A program made the translations under genes and the position numbers. The notes below the pieces were generated by a model. The model ran no database searches and had not been told where the DNA came from. It was given only the letters and a program-made list of their open reading frames with translations. Positions 8,181 through 17,255 of a stretch of DNA of 64,000 nucleotides are shown one piece after another (the first letter of the stretch is position 1; each line of letters opens with the position of its first letter). The DNA comes from Kineosporiaceae bacterium SCSIO 59966 (GTDB taxonomy: Bacteria > Actinomycetota > Actinomycetes > Actinomycetales > SCSIO-59966): assembly GCA_020881835.1 (NCBI GenBank), contig CP052876.1, positions 1,612,001 through 1,676,000 of the forward strand, given 5' to 3'.

Positions 8181-11072
8181 TCAGTCGGTGAGGGCCTCGA
8201 GCGGGGGGCAGGCGCAGACGAGGTGGCGGTCGCCGTACGCGCCGTCGATCCGGCGCACCGGCGGCCAGTACTTCGCCCGCGGGTCGACGCCACCGGGGTA
8301 CACGGCGGTCCGCCGGTCGTAGGGGTGCTCCCAGGCGCCGACCAGGCTCGCCGCCGTGTGCGGGGCGTTGCGCAGCGGGTTGTCGTCGGCCGGCCACTCC
8401 CCCGCCGCGACCCGGTCGATCTCCCGCCGGATGTCGATCATGGCGTCGCAGAACCGGTCCAGCTCGGCGAGGTCCTCGCTCTCGGTCGGCTCGACCATCA
8501 GCGTGCCCGCGACCGGGAAGGACATCGTCGGCGCGTGGAACCCGTAGTCGATGAGCCGCTTGGCGACGTCGTCGACGGTCACACCGGTCCGCTTGGTGAT
8601 GTCTCGCAGGTCCAGGATGCACTCGTGCGCGACGAGCCCGCCGCGCCCGGTGTAGAGCACCGGGTAGTGCTCGCGCAGCCGGGCGGCGACGTAGTTCGCG
8701 GCGAGCACCGCCACCTGGGTGGCCCGGAGCAGACCGTCCGGCCCCATCAGCCGGATGTACGCCCACGAGATCGGCAGGATGCCGGCCGACCCGAACGGGG
8801 CCGCGGCCACCGGCCCGACCGGGGCCTCACCCGGGTCGAGGACGTCCGCCGAGGGCAGGTAGGGGGCGAGGTGGGCGCGGACGGCGACCGGCCCGACACC
8901 GGGTCCCCCGCCGCCGTGCGGGATGGTGAACGTCTTGTGCAGGTTGAGGTGCGAGACGTCGGCGCCGAAGCGGCCCGGCTGCGCCACGCCGACCAGGGCG
9001 TTGAGGTTCGCCCCGTCGACGTACACCTGGCCGCCGACGTCGTGCACGAGGGCGCAGACGTCGGTGATCGACTCCTCGAACACCCCGTGCGTCGACGGGT
9101 ACGTCACCATGATCGCGGCGAGCCGGTCCCGGTGCTGGTCCACCTTGGCACGCAGGTCGGCCATGTCGACGTTGCCGGCGTCGTCCGTGGCCACGGCGAC
9201 CACCCGCAACCCGGCCATCACGGCGCTCGCCGCGTTCGTGCCGTGAGCGGACGCCGGGATCAGGCAGACGTCGCGGCCCTCCTCACCGTTCGCCCGGTGG
9301 TAGGCCCGGATGGCCAGCAGCCCGGACAGCTCCCCCTGCGATCCCGCGTTCGGCTGCAACGACACCGCGTCGTAGCCGGTGATCGCCAGCAGCATCCGCT
9401 CGAGGTCGGCGACGAGCGCCCGGGTGCCGGCGGCGTCGGCGTCGGGGGCGAACGGGTGCAGGTCGGCGAAGCCCGGCCAGGTGATCGCCTCCATCTCCGT
9501 GGTGGCGTTGAGCTTCATCGTGCAGGACCCGAGCGGGATCATCCCTCGGTCCAGGGCGTAGTCGGCGTCGGCGAGCCGGCGCAGGTAGCGCAGCATCGCG
9601 GTCTCGGAGCGGTACGCCGAGAACACCGGGTGGGTGAGGTAGGCCGACGTGCGGCGCAGCCCGTCCGGGACCGCCCCGTCCCACCCGAACCACGCGCCCT
9701 CGGCGCGGCCGGTGAGCACGGCGACGACGGCGGCGACGTCGTCCGCGGTCGTCGTCTCGTCGCAGGCGACGCCGACGTGGTCGTCGTCGACGAGCCGCAG
9801 CAGGTACCCGGCCTGGTGGGCCTGCTCGACGAGGGCGCGGGCCCGCCCCGGCACGCGGACGAGCACCGTGTCGAAGAAGGCCTCGTGGACGACGTCCAGC
9901 CCGGCGCTGCGCAGGCCGGCGGCCAAGGACGTCGCGTGGGCGTGCACCCGCTCGGCGATCCGGCGCAGGCCGTCCGGGCCGTGGTAGACGGCGTACATCG
10001 CGGCCATGACGGCGAGCAGCACCTGGGCGGTGCAGATGTTCGAGGTCGCCCGCTCCCGGCGGATGTGCTGCTCGCGGGTCTGCAGGGCCAGCCGGTAGGC
10101 GGTGGCACCGTCGGCGTCCCGGGACACCCCCACCAGTCGCCCCGGCAGGGAGCGCTCCAGACCGCTGCGGACCGCCATGTACCCGGCGTGCGGCCCCCCG
10201 TACCCCAGCGGGACGCCGAACCGCTGGGTGGTGCCGACGGCGACGTCCGCGCCGATCTCCCCGGGCGGGCGCAGCAGCGTCATGGCCAGCAGGTCGGCGG
10301 CGACCGTGACGAGGGCTCCCCGCTCGTGGGCGGCGGCGACGAGGCCGGCGTCGTCACGGACGACGCCGCTGGCGCCGGGGTACTGCAGCAGCACCCCGAA
10401 CACGTCGCCGTCCGGGATCCCGTCGCGCAGGTCGGCGACGACGACCGGCAGGCCCAGGGCCCCGGCCCGGGTCCGCAGCACCGACAGGGTCTGCGGCAGC
10501 ACCTCGGTGTCGACGACGAGCGCGGCCTGCTGCGAGGCCCGCGAGGCACGGCGCATGAGAGTCATCGCCTCCGCCGCCGCGGTGGCCTCGTCGAGCACGG
10601 AGGCGTTGGCGACGTCGAGCCCGGTGAGGTCGGCGACCATCGTCTGGAAGTTCAGCAGCGCCTCCAGCCGGCCCTGGGAGATCTCCGGCTGGTAGGGCGT
10701 GTAGGCGGTGTACCAGGCGGGGTTCTCCAGCACGTTGCGGCGGATCACCCCGGGGGTGTGGGTGCCGTAGTAGCCCAGGCCGATCATCGGCCGCCGGACG
10801 GTGTTCGCGGCCGCCAGGGCGCGCAGCTCGTCGAGGACGGCGGCCTCGGACGCCGCGGGCGGCAGGTCCAGCGGACCGTCCATCCGGATGCCGGCCGGGA
10901 CGGCGGCGGCCACGAGCGCCTCGAGGTCGGGGTACCCGACCACCTCGAGCATGCGCGCGACCTCGGCGCCGTCCGGCCCGACGTGCCGGTCGGTGAACCG
11001 CTCGACGCGGTGGCCCTCGCTGGCGGGGTAGGGGCTCGTCGTGCGGTGCGGGCTGCTGGTGGGCTGGGTCAT
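8181..11072 (-). CDS. gcvP: Glycine dehydrogenase (decarboxylating), P protein
   Basis: PLP enzyme of the glycine cleavage system. It decarboxylates glycine and passes the aminomethyl group to lipoyl-GcvH. The 963-aa single-chain form is normal for the family. After a short leader comes [14 protein letters not shown]; the N-terminal half has [11 protein letters not shown] and [17 protein letters not shown]; the catalytic half has the PLP-lysine region [24 protein letters not shown] 11072 is preceded by GAGGAGA. A glycine riboswitch lies in the leader, so expression should rise with glycine. gcvH is about 4 kb upstream on the same strand; gcvT is not in the window. Confidence 0.97.
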   Translation of the reverse strand: MTQPTSSPHRTTSPYPASEGHRVERFTDRHVGPDGAEVARMLEVVGYPDLEALVAAAVPAGIRMDGPLDLPPAASEAAVLDELRALAAANTVRRPMIGLGYYGTHTPGVIRRNVLENPAWYTAYTPYQPEISQGRLEALLNFQTMVADLTGLDVANASVLDEATAAAEAMTLMRRASRASQQAALVVDTEVLPQTLSVLRTRAGALGLPVVVADLRDGIPDGDVFGVLLQYPGASGVVRDDAGLVAAAHERGALVTVAADLLAMTLLRPPGEIGADVAVGTTQRFGVPLGYGGPHAGYMAVRSGLERSLPGRLVGVSRDADGATAYRLALQTREQHIRRERATSNICTAQVLLAVMAAMYAVYHGPDGLRRIAERVHAHATSLAAGLRSAGLDVVHEAFFDTVLVRVPGRARALVEQAHQAGYLLRLVDDDHVGVACDETTTADDVAAVVAVLTGRAEGAWFGWDGAVPDGLRRTSAYLTHPVFSAYRSETAMLRYLRRLADADYALDRGMIPLGSCTMKLNATTEMEAITWPGFADLHPFAPDADAAGTRALVADLERMLLAITGYDAVSLQPNAGSQGELSGLLAIRAYHRANGEEGRDVCLIPASAHGTNAASAVMAGLRVVAVATDDAGNVDMADLRAKVDQHRDRLAAIMVTYPSTHGVFEESITDVCALVHDVGGQVYVDGANLNALVGVAQPGRFGADVSHLNLHKTFTIPHGGGGPGVGPVAVRAHLAPYLPSADVLDPGEAPVGPVAAAPFGSAGILPISWAYIRLMGPDGLLRATQVAVLAANYVAARLREHYPVLYTGRGGLVAHECILDLRDITKRTGVTVDDVAKRLIDYGFHAPTMSFPVAGTLMVEPTESEDLAELDRFCDAMIDIRREIDRVAAGEWPADDNPLRNAPHTAASLVGAWEHPYDRRTAVYPGGVDPRAKYWPPVRRIDGAYGDRHLVCACPPLEALTD

Positions 11073-11138
11073 CCGGAGGCTCTCCTCGTCACCCGGCGTC
11101 CCGGGTACACGGACCTGCCTCCCCCTCTGTCGCCGGTC

Positions 11139-11256
11139 GCTCCAGAGTCGCCTCGCCCGCACGGTCCGGGCGCCTGAGAGGTTCCGGGGAGTTTGCCCCT
11201 TCGGCGCCCCGTCGCCGGCCCGGGGCCGGTCGCGGGGACTCTCCCGCGCGGGGTCT
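11139..11256 (-). ncRNA. Glycine riboswitch (single aptamer visible)
   Basis: On the minus strand the gcvP leader contains GCGGGAGAGTCCCCGCG, then GGCGCCGAAGGGGCAA, then CCTCTCAGGC and finally GACTCTGGAG, in the order and spacing of the glycine aptamer consensus. Only one full aptamer is apparent before the gcvP ribosome binding site. Edges are approximate to about 10 bases. It very probably controls gcvP in response to glycine. Confidence 0.88.
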
Positions 11257-11313
11257 TCGACAGCGCGGACGCTACCAGGGCCGGCGCCCTGCCCTCCACG
11301 GGGCGCCGGTACC

Positions 11314-12144
11314 GTGACGCGCGTGCTGGTTCTGAGCGTCGTCAGCCTCAAGGGCGGGGTGGGCAAGACGTCGGTCGCACTGGGGCTGGCCTCCGCAGCC
11401 CGGCACCGCGGGGTACGCACTCTCGTCGTCGACCTGGACCCCCAGGGGGACGCGACCACCGGTCTCGCAGTCGACCTGGGCGAGGTCGAGGACGCCGGCG
11501 GCGGCCAGACCGCGGACGTCCTGCAGTCCTCTCGTTCCTCCGTCGTCCGCCGGGCGGTCCGGGTCAGCGGCTGGGACGCCGCCCTGGACGGCGACGGGGT
11601 CGTGCACGTCCTGCCCGGCGGCCCCCGGACCGCGACCCACGACGTCCCGGAGCTGCACGGCCGGCGGTTGCACCGACTCGGCAACGCCCTGGCGCACCTC
11701 GAGGACGACTACCGGCTCGTCATCGTCGACTGCCCGCCGTCCCTCGGCGGCCTGACCCGGGCCGGCCTGGCCGCGGCGGACCGGGCCCTCGTCGTCACCG
11801 AGCCGGGCCTGTTCGCCCTCAACGCGGCAGACGGAGCGCTGCGGGCGGTCGCCGACCTGCGCCAGGGCCCGGCGCCGGACCTGCAGCCGCTCGGGATCCT
11901 GGTGAACCGGGTGCGCAGCCGCTCGAGCGAGCACGACTACCGGCTCAGCGAGCTCAAGGGGCTGTTCGGACCGCTGGTGCTCTCCCCCATGGTGCCCGAG
12001 CGCAGCGCACTGCAGCAGGCGCAGGGCAGCTCGACGCCGCTGCACGAGTTCCCGGGTCACGGGGCCGCCGAGCTGGCCGGTCTGTTCGACCAGCTCCTGG
12101 GCCGGGTGCTGCGGGTGCGTCAGCGCCGGCGCCGACCGGACTGA
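11314..12144 (+). CDS. ParA/MinD-like ATPase (orphan)
   Basis: A 276-aa deviant-Walker P-loop ATPase of the ParA family. [16 protein letters not shown] is the Walker A with both lysines, [15 protein letters not shown] is A', and [18 protein letters not shown] is Walker B. GTG 11314 was chosen because it gives the usual short N-terminus before the first strand; GTG 11323 is an alternative. No parB-like gene follows. It sits between gcvP (divergent) and a merR gene (convergent), interrupting the gene order found in mycobacteria. Its cargo is unknown. Confidence 0.85.
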   Translation: MTRVLVLSVVSLKGGVGKTSVALGLASAARHRGVRTLVVDLDPQGDATTGLAVDLGEVEDAGGGQTADVLQSSRSSVVRRAVRVSGWDAALDGDGVVHVLPGGPRTATHDVPELHGRRLHRLGNALAHLEDDYRLVIVDCPPSLGGLTRAGLAAADRALVVTEPGLFALNAADGALRAVADLRQGPAPDLQPLGILVNRVRSRSSEHDYRLSELKGLFGPLVLSPMVPERSALQQAQGSSTPLHEFPGHGAAELAGLFDQLLGRVLRVRQRRRRPD

Positions 12145-12152
12145 GCTGGTTC

Positions 12153-12734
12153 TCAGCCGGTGCGCCGGCTGCGCCGGACGGCGAGCTCGTCGCCGGGGTG
12201 GTCCGCGGGCGGCTCCTCGCCGGCGCGCTCGCTGGGCAGCGCGGCCAGGGAGCCCTCGACCTCCCGCCACACCCGGCCGACAGCGATCCCGAAGACCCCC
12301 TGACCGCCCTGCACCAGGTCGACCACCTCGTCGGCGGAGGTGCACTCGTAGACGCTGGCGCCGTCACTCATCAGGGTGATCTGGGCCAGGTCCTCCACGC
12401 CGCGCTCGCGCAGGTGCGCGACCGCCGTCCGGATCTGCTGGAGGGACACCCCGGTGTCCAGGAGCCGCTTGACGACCTTGAGCACGAGGATGTCGCGGAA
12501 GCTGTACAGCCGCTGGGTGCCCGAGCCCGTCGCGGGACGGATGCTCGGCTGCACCAGTCCGGTGCGGGCCCAGTAGTCGAGCTGCCGGTAGGTGATGCCG
12601 GCGGCCTTGCAGGCGGTCGGCCCGCGGTAGCCGGAGTCCTCGTCGAGGACCGGCAGGTCGTCGTCGAAGAGGAGTCCCTGCGTCCGTACGGGCACGCCGC
12701 GCGCCGTGTCGCCCGTCGCGTCGGTGCCGCTCAC
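12153..12734 (-). CDS. MerR-family transcriptional regulator (Rv1830-like)
   Basis: DNA-binding regulator of about 193 aa. After a non-conserved N-terminus with GLLFDDDLPVLDEDSGYRGP, the winged helix reads ACKAAGITYRQLDYWARTGLV, then SGTQRLYSFRDILVLKVVKRLL, as in Rv1830-type MerR proteins. The C-terminal part has a short effector-like region. GTG 12734 was chosen because GGGAGG sits 6 bases upstream; an earlier in-frame GTG at 12761 lacks one. It belongs to the conserved gcvH-garA-ftsR-nuclease-merR row. The upstream 165-bp gap to the nuclease stop presumably carries its promoter. Confidence 0.88.
   Translation of the reverse strand: MSGTDATGDTARGVPVRTQGLLFDDDLPVLDEDSGYRGPTACKAAGITYRQLDYWARTGLVQPSIRPATGSGTQRLYSFRDILVLKVVKRLLDTGVSLQQIRTAVAHLRERGVEDLAQITLMSDGASVYECTSADEVVDLVQGGQGVFGIAVGRVWREVEGSLAALPSERAGEEPPADHPGDELAVRRSRRTG
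12154..12171. terminator. Short hairpin at the convergent parA-like/merR ends
   Basis: CAGCCGG-TGCG-CCGGCTG is a perfect 7-bp stem with a 4-base loop, overlapping the last codons of the merR gene and lying 9 bases after the ParA-like stop. It could terminate both genes, but its overlap with coding sequence keeps confidence low. Confidence 0.35.
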
Positions 12735-12899
12735 GCCGACCTCCCTGTCCTGTCCTGGCACGAGGTCCCACCGGCAGGTGCGGCGGCGGGGCGGTGTCGG
12801 GACGCTGTCTGTGCTCGCACGGTACGGCCGGTGGGGGGGCGGGTCAACGAGGCGGCGTTCCTCGCGGCGGGCGTGTCGCCGGACAGGTGACCTTCGACC

Positions 12900-13391
12900 T
12901 CAACCTGAGGTCTGCTCTCCGCCCGGCGGGGACTCGAAGTCCTCGGCACTGACCTGGTCGAGGAACTCGCGGAACTTCTCCACCTCGTCCTCGTCCTCCT
13001 CGGGCACCGGGATGCCGCCGGCGTCCAGCACGCTCTCGGCGCCGAGGATGGGACAGCCCACCCGCAGCGCCAGCGCGATCGCGTCGGAGGTGCGCGAGCT
13101 GACGGTGAGCCCGCCGTCGAGCACCAGCTCGGCGTAGTAGACGTTGTCCCGGACGTCGACGATGTCCACCCGCTCGAGGGTGCGACCGACCGCCTCGATG
13201 ACGTCCTTGAGCAGGTCGTGGGTCAGCGGCCGGGGCGGGACGACGCCCTGCTGGGCGAAGGCGATGGCGCTCGCCTCCGGGACGCCGATCCAGATCGGCA
13301 GGTAGCGGTCCCCGTCCCGCTCCCGCAGCAGCACGATGGGGTTGTTCGAGGGCATCTCCACCCTCACACCGACGACGTCGAGCTCTCGCAC
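12900..13391 (-). CDS. Bifunctional nuclease family protein (DUF151)
   Basis: A 163-aa protein of the DUF151/bifunctional nuclease family (mycobacterial counterpart Rv1829, about 164 aa). The N-terminus RELDVVGVRVEMPSNNPIVL, the segment RYLPIWIGVPEASAIAFAQQ and the central RPLTHDLLKDVIEAVG are family marks; the C-terminus is acidic. GTG 13391 matches homolog length. Some members cut DNA and RNA, but the role of the actinobacterial branch is not settled. It lies downstream of ftsR with a 40-bp gap. Confidence 0.88.
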   Translation of the reverse strand: MRELDVVGVRVEMPSNNPIVLLRERDGDRYLPIWIGVPEASAIAFAQQGVVPPRPLTHDLLKDVIEAVGRTLERVDIVDVRDNVYYAELVLDGGLTVSSRTSDAIALALRVGCPILGAESVLDAGGIPVPEEDEDEVEKFREFLDQVSAEDFESPPGGEQTSG

Positions 13392-13431
13392 GAGCCCACG
13401 GTAACCCCCCGGCGGCAGCCCGGCGACGGGG

Positions 13432-14184
13432 TCACCCGTTGGGCCCGCCGAGGGCGCTACGCACCAGCGTGGCGTGCAGCCGGACGCACAGCGCCGAGAT
13501 CTCCCGTGCCACCTCGTCGGCGCGGGCACCCGCACCGGCCTGCCGCTGCCGGCGCAACGGGCTGACGACCTGCTCGACCAGGCCGACCTCCCGGTCGGCC
13601 GCGGTGCGGAACGGGCGCAGGTGCCGGGCCTCGATCCCGAAACCGCGCAGCTCGGCCGCCACCGTCGCCACCTCCAGGTCGTCGGCGTCGTACCAGCCGC
13701 CCGAGCCGGCGGACACCAGCCCGTAGCTCTCCAGCGCGGTGAGGAGGTCCTCGTCGGCCCCGGCGGCCTCGCACAGCTCGGCGCGGGTGAGCCGCAGCCG
13801 GCGGGCCGCGGGCGCGAACCTCTCCGGGCCCGGAGTGGAGTGGTCCGGCACCACGCGGGGGGCACGCGGTGCGCCCCCCGGCAGCTCCGGTGGCTCCAGG
13901 CCCCGGTCGAGGGCGTCGAGGTACTCCCGGATCACCCGCAGCGGCAGGTACCGGTCCCGTTGCAGCGCGAGCACGAGCCGGAGCCGTTCGACGTCCTGGG
14001 GAGAGAACTTGCGGTAGCCGGACGGCGTCCGCTGAGGCTCCACGAGCCCCTGGTCCTCCAGGAACCGGATCTTGGAGTGGGTGACGTCCGGGAAGTCGGG
14101 CTGCAGGGCGGCGAGCACCTCACCGATGGTGTGCAGCCGGGGTTCGCCGCGACCGGCGGCCCGGCGGGAGGCGGCCGTACTCAC
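13432..14184 (-). CDS. ftsR: MerR-family regulator FtsR
   Basis: A 250-aa MerR-like regulator. FtsR (Rv1828 type) is known in corynebacteria as an activator of the ftsZ cell-division gene. The N-terminal winged helix reads RLHTIGEVLAALQPDFPDV, then THSKIRFLEDQGLVEPQRT and SGYRKFSPQDVERLRLVL; a second helical domain with LRLTRAELCEAAGADEDLL follows. Its GTG (14184) overlaps the garA stop as GTGA, so the two are translationally coupled. Assignment rests on sequence and on its place between garA and the nuclease. Confidence 0.9.
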   Translation of the reverse strand: MSTAASRRAAGRGEPRLHTIGEVLAALQPDFPDVTHSKIRFLEDQGLVEPQRTPSGYRKFSPQDVERLRLVLALQRDRYLPLRVIREYLDALDRGLEPPELPGGAPRAPRVVPDHSTPGPERFAPAARRLRLTRAELCEAAGADEDLLTALESYGLVSAGSGGWYDADDLEVATVAAELRGFGIEARHLRPFRTAADREVGLVEQVVSPLRRQRQAGAGARADEVAREISALCVRLHATLVRSALGGPNG

Positions 14185-14684
14185 TGCGCGGTGCCACCGG
14201 TGGCGTGACGGTGGGGGTGGAAGGTCATCCGGAACTTGCCGATCTGGACCTCGTCCCCGGCCGCGAGCAGGACGTCGTCCACCCGGTCGCGGTTGACGTA
14301 CGTGCCGTTGAGGCTGCCGACGTCCCGCAGCCGGAACCGGTCGCCCTCGCGGAGGAACTCGGCGTGCTTGCGGGAGACGGTGACGTCGTCGAGGAAGATG
14401 TCCGAGGCGGGGTGACGGCCGGCGGTGGTGCGGTCGGAGTCCAGCAGGAAGCGGGCCCCCGCGTTCGGGCCGCGGCTCACGACAAGGAGCGCCGAGCCGG
14501 GCGGCAGGGCGTCGACGGCCCGCTGCTCGTCGCGCGAGAGCGTGGTCTGCTCGGCCTCCCCCTCGGCGACGGACCCGCCCCAGGACACCGTGGTGTCGGG
14601 CCCGGACCGCTGGGGCTCTGCGGGCGGTTCTGCCTGGGGCTCTGCGGGCGGTTCTGCCGCGGCCGGGTCGTCCTCGGACGCCAT
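14181..14684 (-). CDS. garA: FHA-domain protein GarA (glycogen accumulation regulator/OdhI type)
   Basis: Phosphothreonine-binding regulator that in mycobacteria and corynebacteria inhibits 2-oxoglutarate dehydrogenase and controls glutamate metabolism according to phosphorylation by PknB/PknG. About 167 aa. The N-terminal tail is proline/glutamate rich with a repeated PPAEPQ motif (about residues 11-25), then a QTTLS stretch near residue 47 where ETTS-type phosphothreonines lie in GarA, then the FHA domain with TTAGRHPASDIFLDD, VTVSRKHAEF and GSLNGTYVN. ATG 14684 was chosen over GTG 14687 for better spacing to GGAGG. Directly downstream of gcvH. Confidence 0.92.
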   Translation of the reverse strand: MASEDDPAAAEPPAEPQAEPPAEPQRSGPDTTVSWGGSVAEGEAEQTTLSRDEQRAVDALPPGSALLVVSRGPNAGARFLLDSDRTTAGRHPASDIFLDDVTVSRKHAEFLREGDRFRLRDVGSLNGTYVNRDRVDDVLLAAGDEVQIGKFRMTFHPHRHATGGTAQ

Positions 14685-14801
14685 CACGACCTCCTCCCCC
14701 TGTCTCGTCGGCTCACGCCGTGGTGCGGCACACCCTAACCCTCGCCTGGAGGGTCGAGGTAGACGTGCGACGTCGTCGTCGCGGCTGCTGTCCCGGTGCG
14801 G

Positions 14802-15188
14802 TCAGGACAGGCTCTGGCGGTACCCGTCGGCGTCGAGCAGCCCGTCGAGCGCGGCCGGGTCCTGGGGCTGCATCTCGAACAGCCACCCGTCGCCGTACGG
14901 GTCGGAGTTGACGAGCTCAGGGCTGGCGTCCACGGCGTCGTTGACCGCGGTGACCGTCCCGTCGACAGGCGCGTAGACGTCACTCACGCTCTTGGTCGAC
15001 TCGATCTCCCCGCAGGGGCTGCCCGCGTTGACGACGTCCCCGACGGCCGGCAGCTGCAGGTAGACGATGTCCCCGAGCGCGTCCTGGGCGTAGGCGGTGA
15101 TGCCGACCCGGACGACGTCCCCGGCGCGGCGGACCCACTCGTGCTCGGCGGTGTACCGCAGGTCCTCCGGGTACTCGAACTGGGCCAT
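14802..15188 (-). CDS. gcvH: Glycine cleavage system H protein
   Basis: Lipoyl carrier that shuttles the aminomethyl intermediate between P, T and L proteins. 128 aa, normal length. The start is [16 protein letters not shown], the lipoylation site is [16 protein letters not shown] (lysine near residue 66), and the C-terminus carries [14 protein letters not shown]. It lies upstream of garA on the same strand with a 117-bp gap. The glycine riboswitch of gcvP is not repeated here. Confidence 0.96.
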   Translation of the reverse strand: MAQFEYPEDLRYTAEHEWVRRAGDVVRVGITAYAQDALGDIVYLQLPAVGDVVNAGSPCGEIESTKSVSDVYAPVDGTVTAVNDAVDASPELVNSDPYGDGWLFEMQPQDPAALDGLLDADGYRQSLS

Positions 15189-15213
15189 GTCGGGGCTGCT
15201 CCTGTCTGCGGGG

Positions 15214-15261
15214 ACTGCTCTACGGACTGTTCGACGAACTGTTCTACGGACTGTTCTACGG
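15214..15261. repeat. Four tandem 12-bp units between DUF881 gene and gcvH
   Basis: Units ACTGCTCTACGG, ACTGTTCGACGA, ACTGTTCTACGG and ACTGTTCTACGG lie at 15214, 15226, 15238 and 15250. The last unit contains the stop codon of the upstream DUF881 gene. It fills most of the 67-bp gap and looks like slippage-derived repeat DNA. Confidence 0.8.
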
Positions 15262-16026
15262 GGACGGCGGCGGAGGGGGGTCCACCGGCTCGGCCGGGCG
15301 AGCGTACTGAGGCTCCTCGAGCGGCCGCAACGCGTCGATCAGCACCTCGTCGTGCTGGGTGACGACCGCGCTGCCGTCGCGCTCGACCTTGTCCACCACC
15401 CCGTCGGGGAAGGACATCGCGGTCGCCAGCGTCTGCGGGTCGCCGATCGCCCGGAACACGTACGGCTGCTCGACGACTCTGCCGTCCACCTCGAGCCGGC
15501 CGCCCGGCAGGTCGACGAACGGCGTGCTCGCGACCACGCGCACGTCGTTGACCTGGATCGCCTCGGCCCCGGCGTCCCGCAGCTCCTGGACGACGTCGAC
15601 GACGAGCCGGGCGTCCACACCGTCCCCGCGAAGGGTCAGGTGGATTCCCGGCCCCCGGGCCGGAGCGGTGCCGGCGAGGATGGACAGCACCTCGACCCGC
15701 TCCTGCGCCTGCAGCCGGGCGGCTTCACGGCTGTCACTGCCGGAGAGCAGCTCGTCCCGCGTCGCGGCGAGCTCAGCGGCCTCCTCGTCCAGCCGGTCGG
15801 ACCGCTCGGTGACGTCGTCGAGAATCCGCACGAGGTCCGACTGGCGCAGCCCGGACAGGTCGGCCTCGTCCGTGGACCCCACCTGGACGACGAGGGCGAA
15901 CCCGAGCAGGCCGAGCAGCAGGCCGGCGAGGAGCTGGCCGCGTGAGGCCCGGGGCCGCAGGCTCTCCGCGAGCCGCTGCCAGGCCTGGGACCGCTGGGGG
16001 TCCTGCGGGGATCCGGTGCTGCTCAT
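15256..16026 (-). CDS. DUF881 membrane-anchored protein (second copy)
   Basis: A 256-aa protein with an N-terminal cytosolic tail, one membrane helix at about residues 31-50 ([18 protein letters not shown]), a coiled coil ([19 protein letters not shown]) and an outside DUF881 domain with [20 protein letters not shown] and the IGDP segment. DUF881 proteins are conserved in actinobacteria beside the phosphatidyltransferase and small basic protein; their role is unknown, perhaps cell-envelope related. The ATG overlaps the stop of the small basic protein gene. The last residues are a proline run. Confidence 0.88.
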   Translation of the reverse strand: MSSTGSPQDPQRSQAWQRLAESLRPRASRGQLLAGLLLGLLGFALVVQVGSTDEADLSGLRQSDLVRILDDVTERSDRLDEEAAELAATRDELLSGSDSREAARLQAQERVEVLSILAGTAPARGPGIHLTLRGDGVDARLVVDVVQELRDAGAEAIQVNDVRVVASTPFVDLPGGRLEVDGRVVEQPYVFRAIGDPQTLATAMSFPDGVVDKVERDGSAVVTQHDEVLIDALRPLEEPQYARPAEPVDPPPPPSP

Positions 16027-16355
16027 GCCCGGAACAGGTGCCGCCGGATGGCCGCGGCGTTGGAGAAGATCCGGATGCCGAGGACGACGACGACGCCGGT
16101 GGAGAGCTGGGCGCCCACGCCGAGCTGGTCACCGAGGTAGACGATGAGCGCGGCGACGACGACGTTGGACAGGAACGACACGACGAACACCCGGTCGTCG
16201 AAGATGCCGTCGAGGACGGCGCGGAACCCGCCGAACACCGCGTCGAGGGCGGCGACGACGGCGATGGGCAGGTACGGCTGCAGGGCGAGCGGCACCGCTG
16301 GCTGGAAGACCAGGCCCAGGACGATGCCGACGAGCAGTCCGAGCGCCGGGATCAC
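16023..16355 (-). CDS. Small basic protein (Sbp, DUF1290 family)
   Basis: A 110-aa protein with three hydrophobic segments (GLLVGIVLGLVF, VSFLSNVVVAALIVYLG, STGVVVVLGIRIFSNAAAI). In Firmicutes the homolog Sbp sits next to division genes; the actinobacterial copy always lies between two DUF881 genes. The start GTG overlaps the upstream DUF881 stop and its own stop overlaps the next ATG, so the three are one coupled unit. Function unknown. Confidence 0.88.
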   Translation of the reverse strand: MIPALGLLVGIVLGLVFQPAVPLALQPYLPIAVVAALDAVFGGFRAVLDGIFDDRVFVVSFLSNVVVAALIVYLGDQLGVGAQLSTGVVVVLGIRIFSNAAAIRRHLFRA

Positions 16356-17245
16356 GAGCTCACCTCCGTGGGGTCCATCGTCTCACCGCTGCCCCGCGCC
16401 GAGGCGCCGTCGGGCACCTCGGCGTACCGCAGCCGCAGCGTGCCGGTGCCGGGCAGCTCCAGGTGGTCCTCGGTCTGGACCGACACCCGTAACCCGTACC
16501 TGTCCTGCACGAACGCGAGGTAGCTGGCGGCGGAGGACTCGGCGAGACCGGTGCGCAGCGCGGCCGGGTCGCCGATGGCCTGGACCCGGTAGGGGGGCTG
16601 CAGCGGCCGGAAGCCGACGAGGACGGCGCCGCCGGCGGACCGGATCGCCGACAGCGACGTCAGTCGCTGGTCGTTGACGGCGATCGCCTCGGCGCCGGCC
16701 TCCCACAGCCCGTTCACGGTCACCTGCACGTCGGCGTCCACGACGCGGTCGTCCTCGGCGTCGCTCTCCCGGGGGTCCTCGGCGAGCGGGTCCCGGACCC
16801 GGGAGGCGTCGTCCAGGGTGACGACGAGGCCGGGCCCGGTGACCGGGACGACGCCGGCGTCCTGGGAGAGCCGGCGGGCCAGCTCGAGCACCTCGGGCTC
16901 CCCCTGCAGGGCCTCGGCCTGCAGTGCCTCCACCTCGGCACGCAGCGCGTCGACACGCTCGCGGGTGTCGTCGGCGTGCTCGGACCGGGCGGAGATCTCC
17001 TCGAGCAGGATGGTGCGGGCGTCCCCGGGCTCGGGACGGCGCAGGTCGAGCACGGCCGCGCCGAGCAGCGTCCCGGTGACGACCGCGGCGAGGGTCCACA
17101 GCACCAGGCGCCGGCCGCGGGTGGGGGGCACCCGGCCTTCGCGGCGGTCCTGCGCCGCGAGGGCGTACCCGGGGTCGAGGGGGTTCTCCATCACCTCGGT
17201 CAGCAACGACATCGAGTCGTCGCGGCGACGAGTCGGGGTGCTCAC
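16352..17245 (-). CDS. DUF881 membrane-anchored protein (first copy)
   Basis: A 297-aa paralog of the downstream DUF881 protein with the same plan: cytosolic tail including MENPLDPGYALAA, one helix at about 47-66 (LVLWTLAAVVTGTLLGAAVL), a coiled coil and an outside DUF881 domain with NGLWEAGAEAIAVNDQRLT and AIGDPAALRTGL. The start at 17245 is preceded by the phosphatidyltransferase stop 10 bases upstream; an inner ATG at 17212 is an alternative. It contains an acidic insertion (DPRESDAEDDRVVD) not seen in its partner. Confidence 0.88.
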   Translation of the reverse strand: MSTPTRRRDDSMSLLTEVMENPLDPGYALAAQDRREGRVPPTRGRRLVLWTLAAVVTGTLLGAAVLDLRRPEPGDARTILLEEISARSEHADDTRERVDALRAEVEALQAEALQGEPEVLELARRLSQDAGVVPVTGPGLVVTLDDASRVRDPLAEDPRESDAEDDRVVDADVQVTVNGLWEAGAEAIAVNDQRLTSLSAIRSAGGAVLVGFRPLQPPYRVQAIGDPAALRTGLAESSAASYLAFVQDRYGLRVSVQTEDHLELPGTGTLRLRYAEVPDGASARGSGETMDPTEVSS

Positions 17246-17255
17246 CGGCCGGCCC

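Noticed and set aside
8223-11177. 984-aa open frame on the plus strand
   Set aside because: Antisense to gcvP; same composition artefact.
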